A stretch of DNA of 64,000 bases. Origin: Brevibacterium sp. S111 (GTDB lineage: Bacteria; Actinomycetota; Actinomycetes; Actinomycetales; Brevibacteriaceae). Positions 19,702 through 29,206 of this stretch are shown one piece after another; position 1 is the first letter of the stretch, and every line of letters starts with the position of its first letter. The notes beneath the pieces are model-generated. The model saw only the letters and a list, made by a program, of their open reading frames with translations, searched no databases and had not been told where the DNA came from. Location: positions 248,001-312,000 of the forward strand of contig NZ_RHFH01000001.1 of assembly GCF_004745075.1 (NCBI RefSeq), written 5' to 3'. The position numbers and the translations under genes are program-made.

Positions 19702-21120
19702 ATGAGCACCACCTCGGTCAACAGCGGACTCGAATTCCGTGAGCTCCACGAGATCTCCCATCTCATCCGCTCCGGACGGCTGAGCGCCCGGGAAGCCACC
19801 ACGGCGATGCTCGACCGCATCGCAGACCTTGATCCGGCGCTGGGATCCTATGTCACCGTGATGGGCGAGACGGCACTCGCCGAGGCGGCCGACCGCGATG
19901 ACCGCCTCGCCCGGGGCGATTGGCTCGGCCCGCTGCACGGAGTGCCGCTGGCGATCAAGGACCTCGCGTACACCCACGATGCACCGACCGGGGCGGGCAC
20001 GACCATCCACGCGGACTTCCAACCGGACTGCGACGCCACCGTCGTCGCTCGGCTGAGGGCGGCAGGGGCGATCATCCTCGGCAAGCTGCGCCTGACCGAG
20101 GGCGCCTTCACCGGTCACCATCCCGATCTGCCCACGCCGGTCAACCCCTGGGACTCCGAGACTTGGACGGGGGTGTCCTCGAGCGGTTCGGGCGTCGCCA
20201 CCGCCGCCGGCCTCTGCTTCGGCTCCCTGGGCTCGGACACCGGCGGCTCGATCCGCCTCCCCTCCTCGGCCAACGGCGTCACGGGACTCAAACCCACCTG
20301 GGGGCGAGTCTCGCGCCACGGCATCTTCGGCCTCGCCCCGAGCCTCGATCACATCGGGCCGATGACACGCAGCGCCCGGGACGCCGCACTCATCCTCGAA
20401 ACCATCGCCGGACACGATCCGCACGATCCGACCTCGGCACTGGCTCCGGTGCCCCGCTACAGTCGGCATCTGAGACTCGAGCGAACCCCGGTCGTCGGCT
20501 TCGACCGGGAGCTGGCCGCCGAGCACTTCGACGATGCGACGAACGCCATGCTCGAATCGACGATCGAGACGATCACCGGACTGGGCTGGCGCGTTCTCGA
20601 CGTCCGCACTCCGGGCCTGCCCGAAGCGGCCCAGGAATGGACGGCTCTGTGCGGTGTCGAGACCGCCGGGGTCCACGCCGCGACCTACCCTGCACGTCAG
20701 AGCGACTACGGTCCCGACCTGTCCGGGCTCATCGAGATCGGACAGGGACTGACCGCCGTCGACTACCACCGACTGCTCGAGTCCCGCCGCGCATTCACCG
20801 GGCGCATGCGCTCCCTCATGGCCGATATCGATCTGCTCCTGCTGCCCGGCATCGGAGTGGCCTCCCCGACGATCGACCAGATGAGCTCTCTCGCGACCGG
20901 CCCCGAGCTGTTTGCTGCCGTGACGGTTCCCACGGCGCCGATCGACAGCTGCGGACTGCCGTCGATCACCCTGCCCGCGGGCTTCACCGACCGCGGCACC
21001 CCGGTGGCCGCACAGTTCGTCGCCGGGGACTTCGACGAGCAGCTGCTCCTCGCCGCCGGCCACACCCTGCAGCAGGTCACCGATTTCCACCGTGAGCATC
21101 CGGACCTCGTCGCGCACTGA
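19702..21120 (+). CDS. Amidase signature-family hydrolase
   Basis: The protein has 472 residues. The Ser-Ser-Lys triad context is visible: Lys in GVPLAIKDL, the Gly/Ser-rich signature SSSGSGVATAAGLCFGSLGSDTGGSI (shown here in part) and the nucleophile loop GGSIRLPSS. Substrates of this family range from simple amides to allophanate, and nothing narrows it here. The start at 19702 has AAGGAGG at ideal spacing. An AraC-type regulator starts 21 bp downstream on the same strand and could control this gene. Confidence 0.88.
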   Translation: MSTTSVNSGLEFRELHEISHLIRSGRLSAREATTAMLDRIADLDPALGSYVTVMGETALAEAADRDDRLARGDWLGPLHGVPLAIKDLAYTHDAPTGAGTTIHADFQPDCDATVVARLRAAGAIILGKLRLTEGAFTGHHPDLPTPVNPWDSETWTGVSSSGSGVATAAGLCFGSLGSDTGGSIRLPSSANGVTGLKPTWGRVSRHGIFGLAPSLDHIGPMTRSARDAALILETIAGHDPHDPTSALAPVPRYSRHLRLERTPVVGFDRELAAEHFDDATNAMLESTIETITGLGWRVLDVRTPGLPEAAQEWTALCGVETAGVHAATYPARQSDYGPDLSGLIEIGQGLTAVDYHRLLESRRAFTGRMRSLMADIDLLLLPGIGVASPTIDQMSSLATGPELFAAVTVPTAPIDSCGLPSITLPAGFTDRGTPVAAQFVAGDFDEQLLLAAGHTLQQVTDFHREHPDLVAH

Positions 21121-21140
21121 TGCCGCAGTATCCTTGATCC

Positions 21141-21950
21141 GTGCCCACGATCAAGCCCTGCTCCCCGACGGCTCGACCGTCCTCGTCCGTCGTGGAGCGT
21201 CGTCTTCCCCGCTACGCGGCCGGCCAGCTCCCGATGCCGACGAGGATCCTCGGCTCGCGGGAGGCCATGGACGAGGAGACGTACTGGGCCGAGCACTCGC
21301 ACCCCACGCATGAGCTGCTGTGGCGCGATTCCGGGGTCGGCACCGTCACAGTCGGCTCCCGAACGTGGACGATCACCGCACCCCTGGGAATGTGGATCCC
21401 CGCAGGCGTCGCCCACTCCGGCTGGACCCCGGCCGGTGTCGTCCTCCGCGCGGCCCATTTCAGTGTCGACGGCCCCCGCGTCAGTGACACCCCGACGGCG
21501 ATCGCCGTCACCGATCTCCTCCGCCTTCTGCTCGATCGACTGCTCGATCTCGAGGTCAGCAGCGAGTCCTATGCCCTGACCGAGGCGATGATCCTCGACG
21601 TCATGGCACCGACCGGTCATGAGCTGCTCGTCCACCAGCCGAGCAGCTCACTGCTGAGACCCATCGTCGACGCGGTCCTCGACGATCCGAGCGATCCGAC
21701 GAGTCTGCAGGAGTGGTCCCGGAGGCTGGGCGTGAGCTCCCGGACCATCACTCGCGCTTTCGCTGCCGAGACCGGCTTGGGTTTCAACCGGTGGATCACG
21801 ACCGCTCGGATCCAACATGCGGTCACCCTCATGGGCGCCGGCCATGAGATCGAGACCGCCGCCCTCGACGTCGGCTACTCGTCCGCGAACGCCTTCACCA
21901 CCGCGTTCAAGCGGATCACCGGCACCACTCCGGGTCTCTTCGGCCGCTGA
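21141..21950 (+). CDS. AraC-family transcriptional regulator with N-terminal cupin
   Basis: The frame gives 269 residues. An N-terminal cupin-like sensor (EHSHPTHELLWRDSG...GMWIPAGVAHSGW) is followed by two AraC helix-turn-helix motifs (WSRRLGVSSRTITRAFAAETG and ALDVGYSSANAFTTAFKRITG). The GTG start at 21141 has no clear ribosome site; Met32 (21234) and Met43 (21267) are alternatives. It lies between the amidase and the iron-siderophore operon, so either may be its target. Confidence 0.85.
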   Translation: MPTIKPCSPTARPSSSVVERRLPRYAAGQLPMPTRILGSREAMDEETYWAEHSHPTHELLWRDSGVGTVTVGSRTWTITAPLGMWIPAGVAHSGWTPAGVVLRAAHFSVDGPRVSDTPTAIAVTDLLRLLLDRLLDLEVSSESYALTEAMILDVMAPTGHELLVHQPSSSLLRPIVDAVLDDPSDPTSLQEWSRRLGVSSRTITRAFAAETGLGFNRWITTARIQHAVTLMGAGHEIETAALDVGYSSANAFTTAFKRITGTTPGLFGR

Positions 21951-22036
21951 GATCGCCGCCGGGGCCGACCGCTCAGCTGGGCCGGGTCGGGCAATCTCCT
22001 GTCCGTTCCGCGAAATCATGTGTCCGAATATCCTGA

Positions 22037-22081
22037 TTGCGCCCGGCCGCCTCCTCGGATACTATGGTTAGGCACACCTAA
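22037..22081 (+). promoter_or_regulatory. Iron-regulated promoter with DtxR/IdeR-type box
   Basis: TTGCGC (22037-22042) and TACTAT (22060-22065) form -35/-10 hexamers with a 17-bp spacer. The 19-bp site at 22063-22081 (TATGGTTAGGCACACCTAA) matches the DtxR/IdeR consensus at 15 of 19 positions and overlaps the -10. Iron-loaded DtxR-type repressor would block the siderophore operon downstream. Confidence 0.8.
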
Positions 22082-22172
22082 GCTACCGGTCCTTGCGACG
22101 CATGCTCCGGGCCCCTGAACTCATCCGATCCGGGAGCCTCGACCCGCGGGCAAGCACTGCCGAAAGGAAACG

Positions 22173-23201
22173 ATGTCCCGTCCACACCGTGCGCTGGTTC
22201 TCACCGCAGCCGCCTCCGCCGTGTTCATGCTCGCCGCATGCTCACCGTCCGACTCCTCCAACGAAGCCGACGGCGGTGACAGCTCGTGGCAGCCGGTGAC
22301 CATCGAGCATGCTCTCGGAACGACGAAGATCGCGGAGAAGCCCGAGCGGGTCGCCACCGTCAATTGGGCCAATCACGAGGTTCCTCTGGCCCTCGGCGTC
22401 GTCCCTGTCGGCATGGCGCGGGCGGACTTCGGCGATGACGACGGCAACGGGGTCCTCCCCTGGGTCGAGGACAGGCTCGAGGAACTCGACGCCGAGACCC
22501 CGACTCTCTTCGACGAGACCGACGGCGTCGATTTCGAAGCCGTCGCCGACACAGAGCCGGACGTCATCCTCGCCGGCTACTCCGGTCTGTCTCAGGAAGA
22601 CTACGACACGCTGTCGGAGATCGCTCCAGTCGTCGCCTACCCCGACACGGCCTGGGGCACCCCGTGGCGGGAGATGATCGAGATCAACAGCGAAGCCATC
22701 GGCATGAAGGCTGAAGGTGAACAGCTGGTCGAGGATCTCGAATCCGAGATCGACTCTGCCGTGGACGAGCACCCGGCGATCAAGGACAAATCGACGATGT
22801 TCCTCACCCACGTCGATCCCTCCGATCTGTCCGAGGTCAACTTCTACACCACGCACGACACCCGTCCGATGTTCTTCGAGGACCTGGGTATGAAGGCCCC
22901 GGCCAGCATCGAGAAGGCATCGGACGACACCGATCAGTTCTCCTCATCGGTCAGCGCCGAACAGGCCGATGTCTTCGACGATGTCGACATCATCGTCACC
23001 TACGGCGACGACGAGCTCGTCAAGACCCTCGAAGGCGACAAGCTGCTCTCACAGATGACGGCGGTGAAGAACGACGCCATCGTCAACCTGCCCAGCGATG
23101 ACCCCCTGGGCACCGCGGCGAATCCGACTCCGCTGTCGATCTCCTTCGTCCTCGACGACTACCTCGACGCCCTCGACGGGGCCGCCTCGGCCGAGAAGTA
23201 G
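22173..23201 (+). CDS. Iron-siderophore ABC transporter substrate-binding lipoprotein
   Basis: The 342-residue protein has a signal peptide with lipobox LAAC and the FecB/FepB-type two-lobed pattern: KPERVATVNWANHEVPLALGV and EPDVILAGYSGLSQEDYDTL. It captures a ferric siderophore at the cell surface for the two permeases and ATPase that follow. GAAAGGAAACG gives a good ribosome site. The iron box upstream predicts derepression at low iron. The siderophore type cannot be told from the sequence. Confidence 0.93.
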   Translation: MSRPHRALVLTAAASAVFMLAACSPSDSSNEADGGDSSWQPVTIEHALGTTKIAEKPERVATVNWANHEVPLALGVVPVGMARADFGDDDGNGVLPWVEDRLEELDAETPTLFDETDGVDFEAVADTEPDVILAGYSGLSQEDYDTLSEIAPVVAYPDTAWGTPWREMIEINSEAIGMKAEGEQLVEDLESEIDSAVDEHPAIKDKSTMFLTHVDPSDLSEVNFYTTHDTRPMFFEDLGMKAPASIEKASDDTDQFSSSVSAEQADVFDDVDIIVTYGDDELVKTLEGDKLLSQMTAVKNDAIVNLPSDDPLGTAANPTPLSISFVLDDYLDALDGAASAEK

Positions 23202-23216
23202 GACCCGCTCATCGCG

Positions 23217-24257
23217 ATGACCGCACTCACCACCATCGAGTCGACCGCCGCCCGGCTGCGGCGGTCGACTCGCGTCCGCCTGCTGTGGATGCTCGCCGCG
23301 CTCACCCTCGTCGTCGTCCTCGGCATCGCCTCGACGATGATCGGCTCCCGCGGCGTCGACCTCGCCGATGTCATCGCCGCCTACGGCGGCTCGGCCACCG
23401 GCTTCGACCAGGCGGCCGTGGCCAAACGCATCCCACGTACCCTGCTCGCCGTCTGCGTCGGCGCCGCCCTCGGCGTCTCGGGCGCAGTGATGCAGGGGGT
23501 GACCCGCAACCCGCTGGCCGATCCCGGGATCCTCGGCGTCAACACCGGAGCCTCCCTGGCCGTGGTCATCGGCATCGCCTACTTCGGACTGGCCAGCGCC
23601 ACCCAGTACATCTGGTTCGCCATCATCGGCGCGGCCATCACCGCGGTATTCGTCTACACGATCGGGTCCTTGGGCAGGCAGGGAGCGACCCCGCTCAAGC
23701 TGGCCCTGGCCGGGGCCGCCACCGCAGCGGCCCTGACCTCCTTCATCAGCGCCGTCGTTCTGCCCCGCGGTGACATCTCCGACCTCGCCCGCGACTGGCA
23801 GATCGGCGGGGTCGGCGGAGTGACGATGAGTGCGGTCATCCTCGTCGGACCGTTCCTCCTCGCCGGGTTCCTCATCTGCATCTATTCGGCCCCCGGGCTC
23901 AACGCCCTGGCCCTCGGCGACGAACTCGCCGCCGGACTCGGCCAACACGTCGGCCTGACCCGGCTCGTCTCCGCGGCCGGCGCCGTCGTCCTCTGCGGCG
24001 GCGCGACCGCGGTGGCCGGACCGATCGGCTTCCTCGGACTCGTCATCCCCCATGCCTGTCGTCTGCTCATCGGCGTCGACCATCGGTGGCTGATCCCGTT
24101 CTCTGCAGTCACCGGTGCGGGACTGCTGACGGCATCGGATATCCTCGGGCGCATCATCGCCCGCCCCGCCGAACTCGACGTCGGCATCCTCACCGCCCTC
24201 ATCGGCGCCCCCTTCTTCATCGCCATCGTCCGTCGGCAGAAGGTCAGGTCCCTGTGA
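23217..24257 (+). CDS. FecCD-family iron-siderophore ABC permease (first subunit)
   Basis: The 346-residue membrane protein has about nine or ten hydrophobic helices and FecCD motifs (RIPRTLLAVCVGAALGVSGAVMQG, RNPLADPGILGVNTGA and the cytoplasmic GFLGLVIPHACRLLIG loop that contacts the ATPase). It follows the binding protein by 15 bp and overlaps the second permease start by 4 bp. Confidence 0.95.
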   Translation: MTALTTIESTAARLRRSTRVRLLWMLAALTLVVVLGIASTMIGSRGVDLADVIAAYGGSATGFDQAAVAKRIPRTLLAVCVGAALGVSGAVMQGVTRNPLADPGILGVNTGASLAVVIGIAYFGLASATQYIWFAIIGAAITAVFVYTIGSLGRQGATPLKLALAGAATAAALTSFISAVVLPRGDISDLARDWQIGGVGGVTMSAVILVGPFLLAGFLICIYSAPGLNALALGDELAAGLGQHVGLTRLVSAAGAVVLCGGATAVAGPIGFLGLVIPHACRLLIGVDHRWLIPFSAVTGAGLLTASDILGRIIARPAELDVGILTALIGAPFFIAIVRRQKVRSL

Positions 24258-25300
24258 GTCTGACCCAGCGCAGTTCCACCGCCGAGGCGGTCGCCGGCCT
24301 GCGCAGATCGCGCGCAAGGCGATACACGACCATCGTCTCCGTGCTCGCCGCGCTCGTCGTGGTCGTCTTCCTCACCAGCCTCATGGTCGGTCAGACGTTC
24401 TACTCGCCGGCCGAGGTCATCGGCGTGATCAGAGGCGAGCAGGTGCCGGGAGCCTCCTTCACGGTCGGTCGGCTGCGCCTGCCCCGGGCGGTGCTCGCCG
24501 CACTGGTCGGTCTGAGCTTCGGGCTCGGCGGGGTCACCTTCCAGACCATGCTGCGCAATCCCTTGGCCAGTCCCGACATCATCGGCATCAGTTCTGGTGC
24601 CTCGGCGGCCGCCGTGTTCGCGATCATCACCCTGGGTCTGGGGCGCACGGGAGTCTCGGTCGTCGCCATCACCGCCGGTCTCGCCGTGGCGCTGCTCATC
24701 TATCTGCTCGCCTATAAGAACGGAGCGGCCGGGATCCGGCTCATCCTCGTCGGCATCGGGATCGCCTCGATGCTCGATGCCCTCATCAACTGGGAGCTGA
24801 CACGAGCCGCGCAATGGGACCTGCAGGAGGCCCTGCGCTGGCTGGCCGGCAGCCTCAACGGCGCCGCTTGGGACTCGGCGGTGCCCGTCCTCATCGCCTT
24901 CATCGCGCTCGCCCCGATCCTGCTCAGTCAGGCGAAGAACCTGTCGATCACTCAGCTCGGCGACGAGGCCGCAGAGGCCCTGGGCGTCCGGGTGGCCCGC
25001 ACCCGGCCGCTCGTCATCGTCACCGCAGTCGGCCTCATCGCCTTCGCCACCGCCGCGGCCGGGCCGGTGGCGTTCGTGGCGTTCCTGTCCGGGCCGATCG
25101 CCGCCCGCCTCATCGGTCCGGGCTCGTCCCCGCTTCTGCCGGCCGGGCTCGTCGGGGCTCTGCTCGTGCTCGTCGCCGATCTTGTCGGCCAGTTCGCCCT
25201 CGGCACCCGCTACCCGGTGGGAGTGATCACCGGCATCCTCGGTGCGCCCTACCTCATCTACCTCATCATCAGGATCAACCGTTCGGGAGGCTCCCTGTGA
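24254..25300 (+). CDS. FecCD-family iron-siderophore ABC permease (second subunit)
   Basis: The 348-residue protein has the same fold as its neighbour, with RLPRAVLAALVGLSFGLGG, RNPLASPDIIGISSGA and a late GPVAFVAFLSGPIAARLIG loop. I start at the GTG (24254) overlapping the previous stop; the longer upstream frame runs antisense-like through the first permease. The pair would form a heterodimeric channel. The stop overlaps the ATPase start by 4 bp. Confidence 0.94.
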   Translation: MSLTQRSSTAEAVAGLRRSRARRYTTIVSVLAALVVVVFLTSLMVGQTFYSPAEVIGVIRGEQVPGASFTVGRLRLPRAVLAALVGLSFGLGGVTFQTMLRNPLASPDIIGISSGASAAAVFAIITLGLGRTGVSVVAITAGLAVALLIYLLAYKNGAAGIRLILVGIGIASMLDALINWELTRAAQWDLQEALRWLAGSLNGAAWDSAVPVLIAFIALAPILLSQAKNLSITQLGDEAAEALGVRVARTRPLVIVTAVGLIAFATAAAGPVAFVAFLSGPIAARLIGPGSSPLLPAGLVGALLVLVADLVGQFALGTRYPVGVITGILGAPYLIYLIIRINRSGGSL

Positions 25301-26100
25301 CCACGGACCACTCACTGACCGCGAAGGACCTCCACCTGTCCTACGGCGATGCCGAGGTCATCGCGGGACTGAATCTGGATCTTCAGGCCGGATGCATCAC
25401 CGCCATCGTCGGGGCCAACGCCTGCGGAAAGTCGACCCTGCTCAAATCGATGTCGAGGCTGTTGGCACCGAGGTCGGGCGCCGTCGTCCTCGACGGCAGG
25501 AAGGTGCACTCGATGCCGGCCAAACGACTCGCCCGCATCCTCGGTCTGCTCCCCCAGACGCCGATCGCCCCCGAAGGCATCACCGTCGCCGACCTCGTCG
25601 GTCGGGGACGCCACCCCCACCAGGGGGCCTTCTCCCGCTGGAGCGCCGAGGACGACCTCGCCGTTGCAGACGCCCTGGACACCACGGGCACGGCTGTGCT
25701 CGCCGATCGTCCCGTCGACGAGCTCTCGGGCGGTCAGCGGCAGCGGGTGTGGATCGCCATGGCTCTGGCGCAGCAGACGGACATCCTCCTCCTCGACGAA
25801 CCGACGACCTTCCTCGACGTCAATCATCAGGTGGAGGTCCTCGATCTGCTCACCGAGCTCAATCAGCGCTCCGGAGTCACGATCGTCATGGTCCTCCATG
25901 ATCTCAACCTCGCCGCCCGCTACTGCGACCGGCTCGTCATGCTCGCCGATGGGAACATCCATGCCTCCGGCACACCGGCCGAGGTGCTCACCGAGGCCAA
26001 TGTCGAGCGTGTCTTCGGTCTGCCCAATCAGATCATCGTCGATCCGGTGTCCGGTCAGCCGCTCATGGTGCCGATCGGGCGGCATCGCACTCTCGGCTGA
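25297..26100 (+). CDS. Iron-siderophore ABC transporter ATP-binding protein
   Basis: This 267-residue ABC ATPase has Walker A GANACGKSTLLK, the Q-loop in LGLLPQTP, signature ELSGGQRQRVWIA, Walker B ILLLDEPTTFLD and the switch His in VLHDLN. The GTG start at 25297 overlaps the permease stop by 4 bp. It is the last gene of the DtxR-controlled operon and energises uptake of the ferric siderophore. Confidence 0.95.
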   Translation: MTTDHSLTAKDLHLSYGDAEVIAGLNLDLQAGCITAIVGANACGKSTLLKSMSRLLAPRSGAVVLDGRKVHSMPAKRLARILGLLPQTPIAPEGITVADLVGRGRHPHQGAFSRWSAEDDLAVADALDTTGTAVLADRPVDELSGGQRQRVWIAMALAQQTDILLLDEPTTFLDVNHQVEVLDLLTELNQRSGVTIVMVLHDLNLAARYCDRLVMLADGNIHASGTPAEVLTEANVERVFGLPNQIIVDPVSGQPLMVPIGRHRTLG

Positions 26101-26193
26101 GAGCCGGCCGGATCACGCTTCGGTCCGACGACGCTTGGCCACGGCCGGCAGCTTGGTGAGGTTCTCCTCGTGGTCGTCGCCGAGGATGATGCT

Positions 26194-27264
26194 TCAGTCG
26201 TCGTCATCGACAGATGGTGCGAGAATCGCCGACCCGGCCGATCGGCGTTCGCTGCCGAAGCCGACGAGAACGACGATCATACCGACGATGACGCCGATGA
26301 CGGTCTCAACGGCCCGCGAGGTCAGCAGCTCGACCACCGGCTGCGGGTGTCCGATCTGCGTCATCATCAGGGCCAGCGGAGTGATGAAGAACAGTGCCAC
26401 GGAGTAGTTGCGCAGAACGAAGACCTCGGCGAGGAACTGGAGCACGATGACCCAGACGACGAGCTGCCAGGCTTCGACGGGGAAGGACAGCAGGAAGGCG
26501 GTGACGATCACTCCGCCGAGGGTCCCGACCACACGATGCAGACCCCGCTTGAGGCGGGCGGAGCGCCTCGGCGGTGCGACCGGTGCCACCGCGGCGACCA
26601 TCGCCCAATAGCTGTGGGACAGCAGCGGCAGCACATCGATGAGCAGGGTGCCCAGAATGCCGGCGATCAAGGGGGCGATGGTGAAGCGGATGGCATGGGC
26701 CAGCAGGTCCCGTTTGCCCACGGGTGACAGTCCCACCCGGACGTAGGTCTCCTTGTCTCGGGGCATCCGCTCACCGACACGGTGGGCCAGGGCACCGAGG
26801 CCGATGCACACCAGCGCCGAGGCGGCTGCGACGGGCACGGCCACCTGGACGGGTGCCCCGTCGGGAATCGAGCCCACGGCCCCGGTGGCGAAGATGAAGA
26901 AGATCGACCCGCCGGGTTTGAGGCGGAAGCGCACGGCCATGACCGCGCCGATCCCCGAGACCAGGGCGGTGACGACGATGAGCACCCAGATGCTGGTCTG
27001 TGCCGTGCCCAACAGGGCTCCGATGCCGACGCAGGAGACGAGCACACCGGCCGCGATCGACTGCCGCCTGATCCGCGAGCGCGGGGATTCGAACCGGGCG
27101 TAGATGCCGGTGAATGCGCCGAAGGCGGCGTAGATGGCCAGATCGAGGCGGTCGACGCCGAGCAGCACGAGCAGCGGAATCGCCACTCCCAAAGCGATCC
27201 GGAACGCGGGGATGTGATCGCGTTCGGCCGGTGAGATGCGGAAGAACTCCTGGACGTGGCTCAA
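26194..27264 (-). CDS. FUSC/aromatic acid exporter-family membrane protein, possibly C-terminally truncated
   Basis: The product is about 356 residues with two blocks of hydrophobic helices (about residues 15-165 and 205-345), as in FUSC-type efflux proteins. Substrate is unknown. The TTG at 27264 is preceded by AAGGAGG and fits where similarity-like sequence begins; the longer frame adds a Pro/Arg-rich leader. The frame ends SVDDDD then TGA, but the same frame continues for 26 sense codons (26193-26116) before a second TGA, with strong third-position GC, so the stop may be a recent nonsense change. Confidence 0.82.
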   Translation of the reverse strand: MSHVQEFFRISPAERDHIPAFRIALGVAIPLLVLLGVDRLDLAIYAAFGAFTGIYARFESPRSRIRRQSIAAGVLVSCVGIGALLGTAQTSIWVLIVVTALVSGIGAVMAVRFRLKPGGSIFFIFATGAVGSIPDGAPVQVAVPVAAASALVCIGLGALAHRVGERMPRDKETYVRVGLSPVGKRDLLAHAIRFTIAPLIAGILGTLLIDVLPLLSHSYWAMVAAVAPVAPPRRSARLKRGLHRVVGTLGGVIVTAFLLSFPVEAWQLVVWVIVLQFLAEVFVLRNYSVALFFITPLALMMTQIGHPQPVVELLTSRAVETVIGVIVGMIVVLVGFGSERRSAGSAILAPSVDDDD

Positions 27265-27371
27265 ACGGGGCCGGCCTCCTTCGACTGCGAGGTGTGATCG
27301 TGTCGATCGTAACCGAGGTCCCGGCGGCGCTCGTGCCGGCAGCGCTTGAGAGTGACGAAGCTCGCGTCGGC

Positions 27372-28534
27372 TCAGCGTGCGTCGTGAAGCCGAGCCGAAC
27401 ATCGCAGCAGATGGTCCCGTTCAGCGGAGCTGCCGGCCCGGTCGGCGGCTCGGACGTAGAGCTCAGCAGCCCGACGGAGATCACCGGAGCGTTCGCGCAG
27501 ATGCGCTTCGACGGCCTGGCGGCGGGGAAGATCCTCGTCGAGTTCACGCAGCAGGGCCAGTCCCGCAGCGGGGCCGCGGGCCTCACCCACCGCGACAGCC
27601 CGGTTGAGGCGGACGATCGGAGTGTCGGTCAGTTCGAGGAGTTCGTCGTACCAATCGACGATCTGCCCCCAATCGGTGTCCTCGACCCGCTGCGCATCCG
27701 CGTGCAGGGCTGCGATCGCGGCCTGCACCTGGAATTCGCCGAGCTGGTCGCGAGCCAACGCAGCGCCCAGGAGCATGATGCCTTCGCCGATGAGGTCCGT
27801 GTCCCACAGTGATCGGTCCTGCTCGGCCAGCGCGATGAGTCTGCCCTCGGCATCGAACCGGGAGGCGCGTCGGGCATGGTGCAGCAGCATGAGAGCCAGC
27901 AGACCGGACGCCTCGGGATGGTGTGTCATCGTCAACAGGGTTCGGGTGAGGCGGATGGCCTCGGAAGCGAGATCGATATCGCCGGAGTGGCCCTCGTTGA
28001 ACACGAGGTAGAGGACGCGGAGGACCGACGACAGATCGCCGGGTCGGTCGAGTCCGCGGTCGGCGATGATGCGCTTGGCGCGGCTGATCCGCTGCGCCAT
28101 CGTCGCCTCGGGAACCAGATAGGCCGCGGCGATCTGCCGCGTCGTCAGTCCGCCCACAGCGCGGAGGGTCACTGCGACGGCGGAGGCGGGAGACAGGTCC
28201 GGGTGAGAGCAGAGAAAGTAGAGCGCCAGAGTGTCATCAGCGCTGGTCACATGCTCAGACGGGCCAGACACTCGAGCCGGTTGCTCGACGACGAACCGCT
28301 GCTCGCGCCGCGTGCGCGCCGTCTCGGAGCGCACAGCGTCAAGGAACTTCCGCCAGGCCACGGTCACAAGCCACCCGCGCCGGTCGCGGGGAGGATCGTC
28401 CGGCCATGCGGACAATGCTTGAAGCAGCGCTCCTCGGCGGCCGGGAAATCTGCTCCCCGGCCGCGGAGGATGCCGATCACTGCGGGGACGAGCTCTCGCA
28501 GCCCCTCCTCGTCGAAGGCTCCCGCGGCGGTCAT
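27372..28534 (-). pseudogene. ECF42-type RNA polymerase sigma factor, frameshifted near its N-terminus
   Basis: The C-terminal 347 codons (27372-28415) encode region 2-4 of a DUF6596 ECF sigma factor with its long helical extension (RGWLVTVAWRKFLDAVRSE, TTRQIAAAYLVPEATMAQRISRAK, YLVFNEGHSG). The true N-terminus, starting at 28534 (MTAAGAFDEEGLRELVPAV...), is in another frame and ends FPAAEE where the family continues into AxxEALLQAL. Compared with the usual spacing about 13 bp are missing near 28430. Either the gene is inactive or a shortened product starts at the TTG at 28415 without part of region 2. The N-terminal start lies 4 bp past the YCII gene stop. Confidence 0.78.
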
Positions 28535-28538
28535 GGGG

Positions 28539-28946
28539 TCATTCCGTCACGGTCGGCGACTGTCCGAGGAAGGGCCGGAGTTCGAGCCACTCCCGGATCG
28601 GTTCGCCGCCGAGCCCCGGCGCGGCCGAGAGCTCACCGGCCAGTTCGACGGCGCGGTCCCAGCCGTCGACGTCGATGACCATCCAACCGGCGATGAGGTC
28701 CTTGGTCTCGGGGAACGGCCCGTCGGTGACCGGTGGCCGGCCCTCTCCCCCGGAGCGGACGAAGGTCCCCTCGGGTGACAGCGCCTGGGAGTCGACGAAT
28801 TCTCCGGAGTCCCTGAGCCGCTGCGCGAAGTCGTTCATATACGCCACGTGCGCGTCGATCTCCGCCGGACTCCACTGATCCATGGGGGTGTAGTCCATGT
28901 ATTCGCTCGGCATCCGGTAGTGCTTGAGCATGAGGTACTTGGCCAT
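28539..28946 (-). CDS. YCII/DGPF-domain protein partnered with the ECF sigma factor
   Basis: The 135-residue protein opens MAKYLMLKHYRM and carries the DGPF motif (VTDGPFPETKDLIAGW) of the YCII-related fold. In actinobacteria such proteins are encoded next to ECF42 sigma factors and are thought to be part of the same regulatory unit; the signal is unknown. The start at 28946 has GGAGAAGGAG; the longer frame does not. The sigma gene follows after 4 bp. Confidence 0.88.
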   Translation of the reverse strand: MAKYLMLKHYRMPSEYMDYTPMDQWSPAEIDAHVAYMNDFAQRLRDSGEFVDSQALSPEGTFVRSGGEGRPPVTDGPFPETKDLIAGWMVIDVDGWDRAVELAGELSAAPGLGGEPIREWLELRPFLGQSPTVTE

Positions 28947-29206
28947 TGTGTCTCCTTCTCCGGTGTCGCTTGCACGGGCTGTGCTCGCTGACATGACTGG
29001 GAAGCAGCCGGACGAGGGTTTTCGACATCGGCTGCGAAGAATCTCTCACCGTGTCGGAATCCCACTCCAGAATAGGCCGATGTGTCCGACCTGGAACATG
29101 CGTCACCGGATGCGAACACGAACCGTCCCCTGACCGCCGACCCGCGCTGAGAGGCTTGTCATGTACGCAGCACCGACACCTCTTCACCACGAGTCCAGGA
29201 GCCGAC

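Noticed and set aside
19606..21117. 503-residue minus-strand open frame opposite the amidase
   Set aside because: It shows no motif; the amidase frame has the full amidase signature.
23882..25315. 477-residue minus-strand open frame through the siderophore permeases
   Set aside because: Its composition (Asp/Gly/Arg-rich, no hydrophobic core) is that of an antisense shadow; the permease frames carry clear family motifs.
28415..28460. Programmed frameshift in the ECF sigma factor
   Set aside because: No slippery sequence is present, and the missing length fits a deletion.
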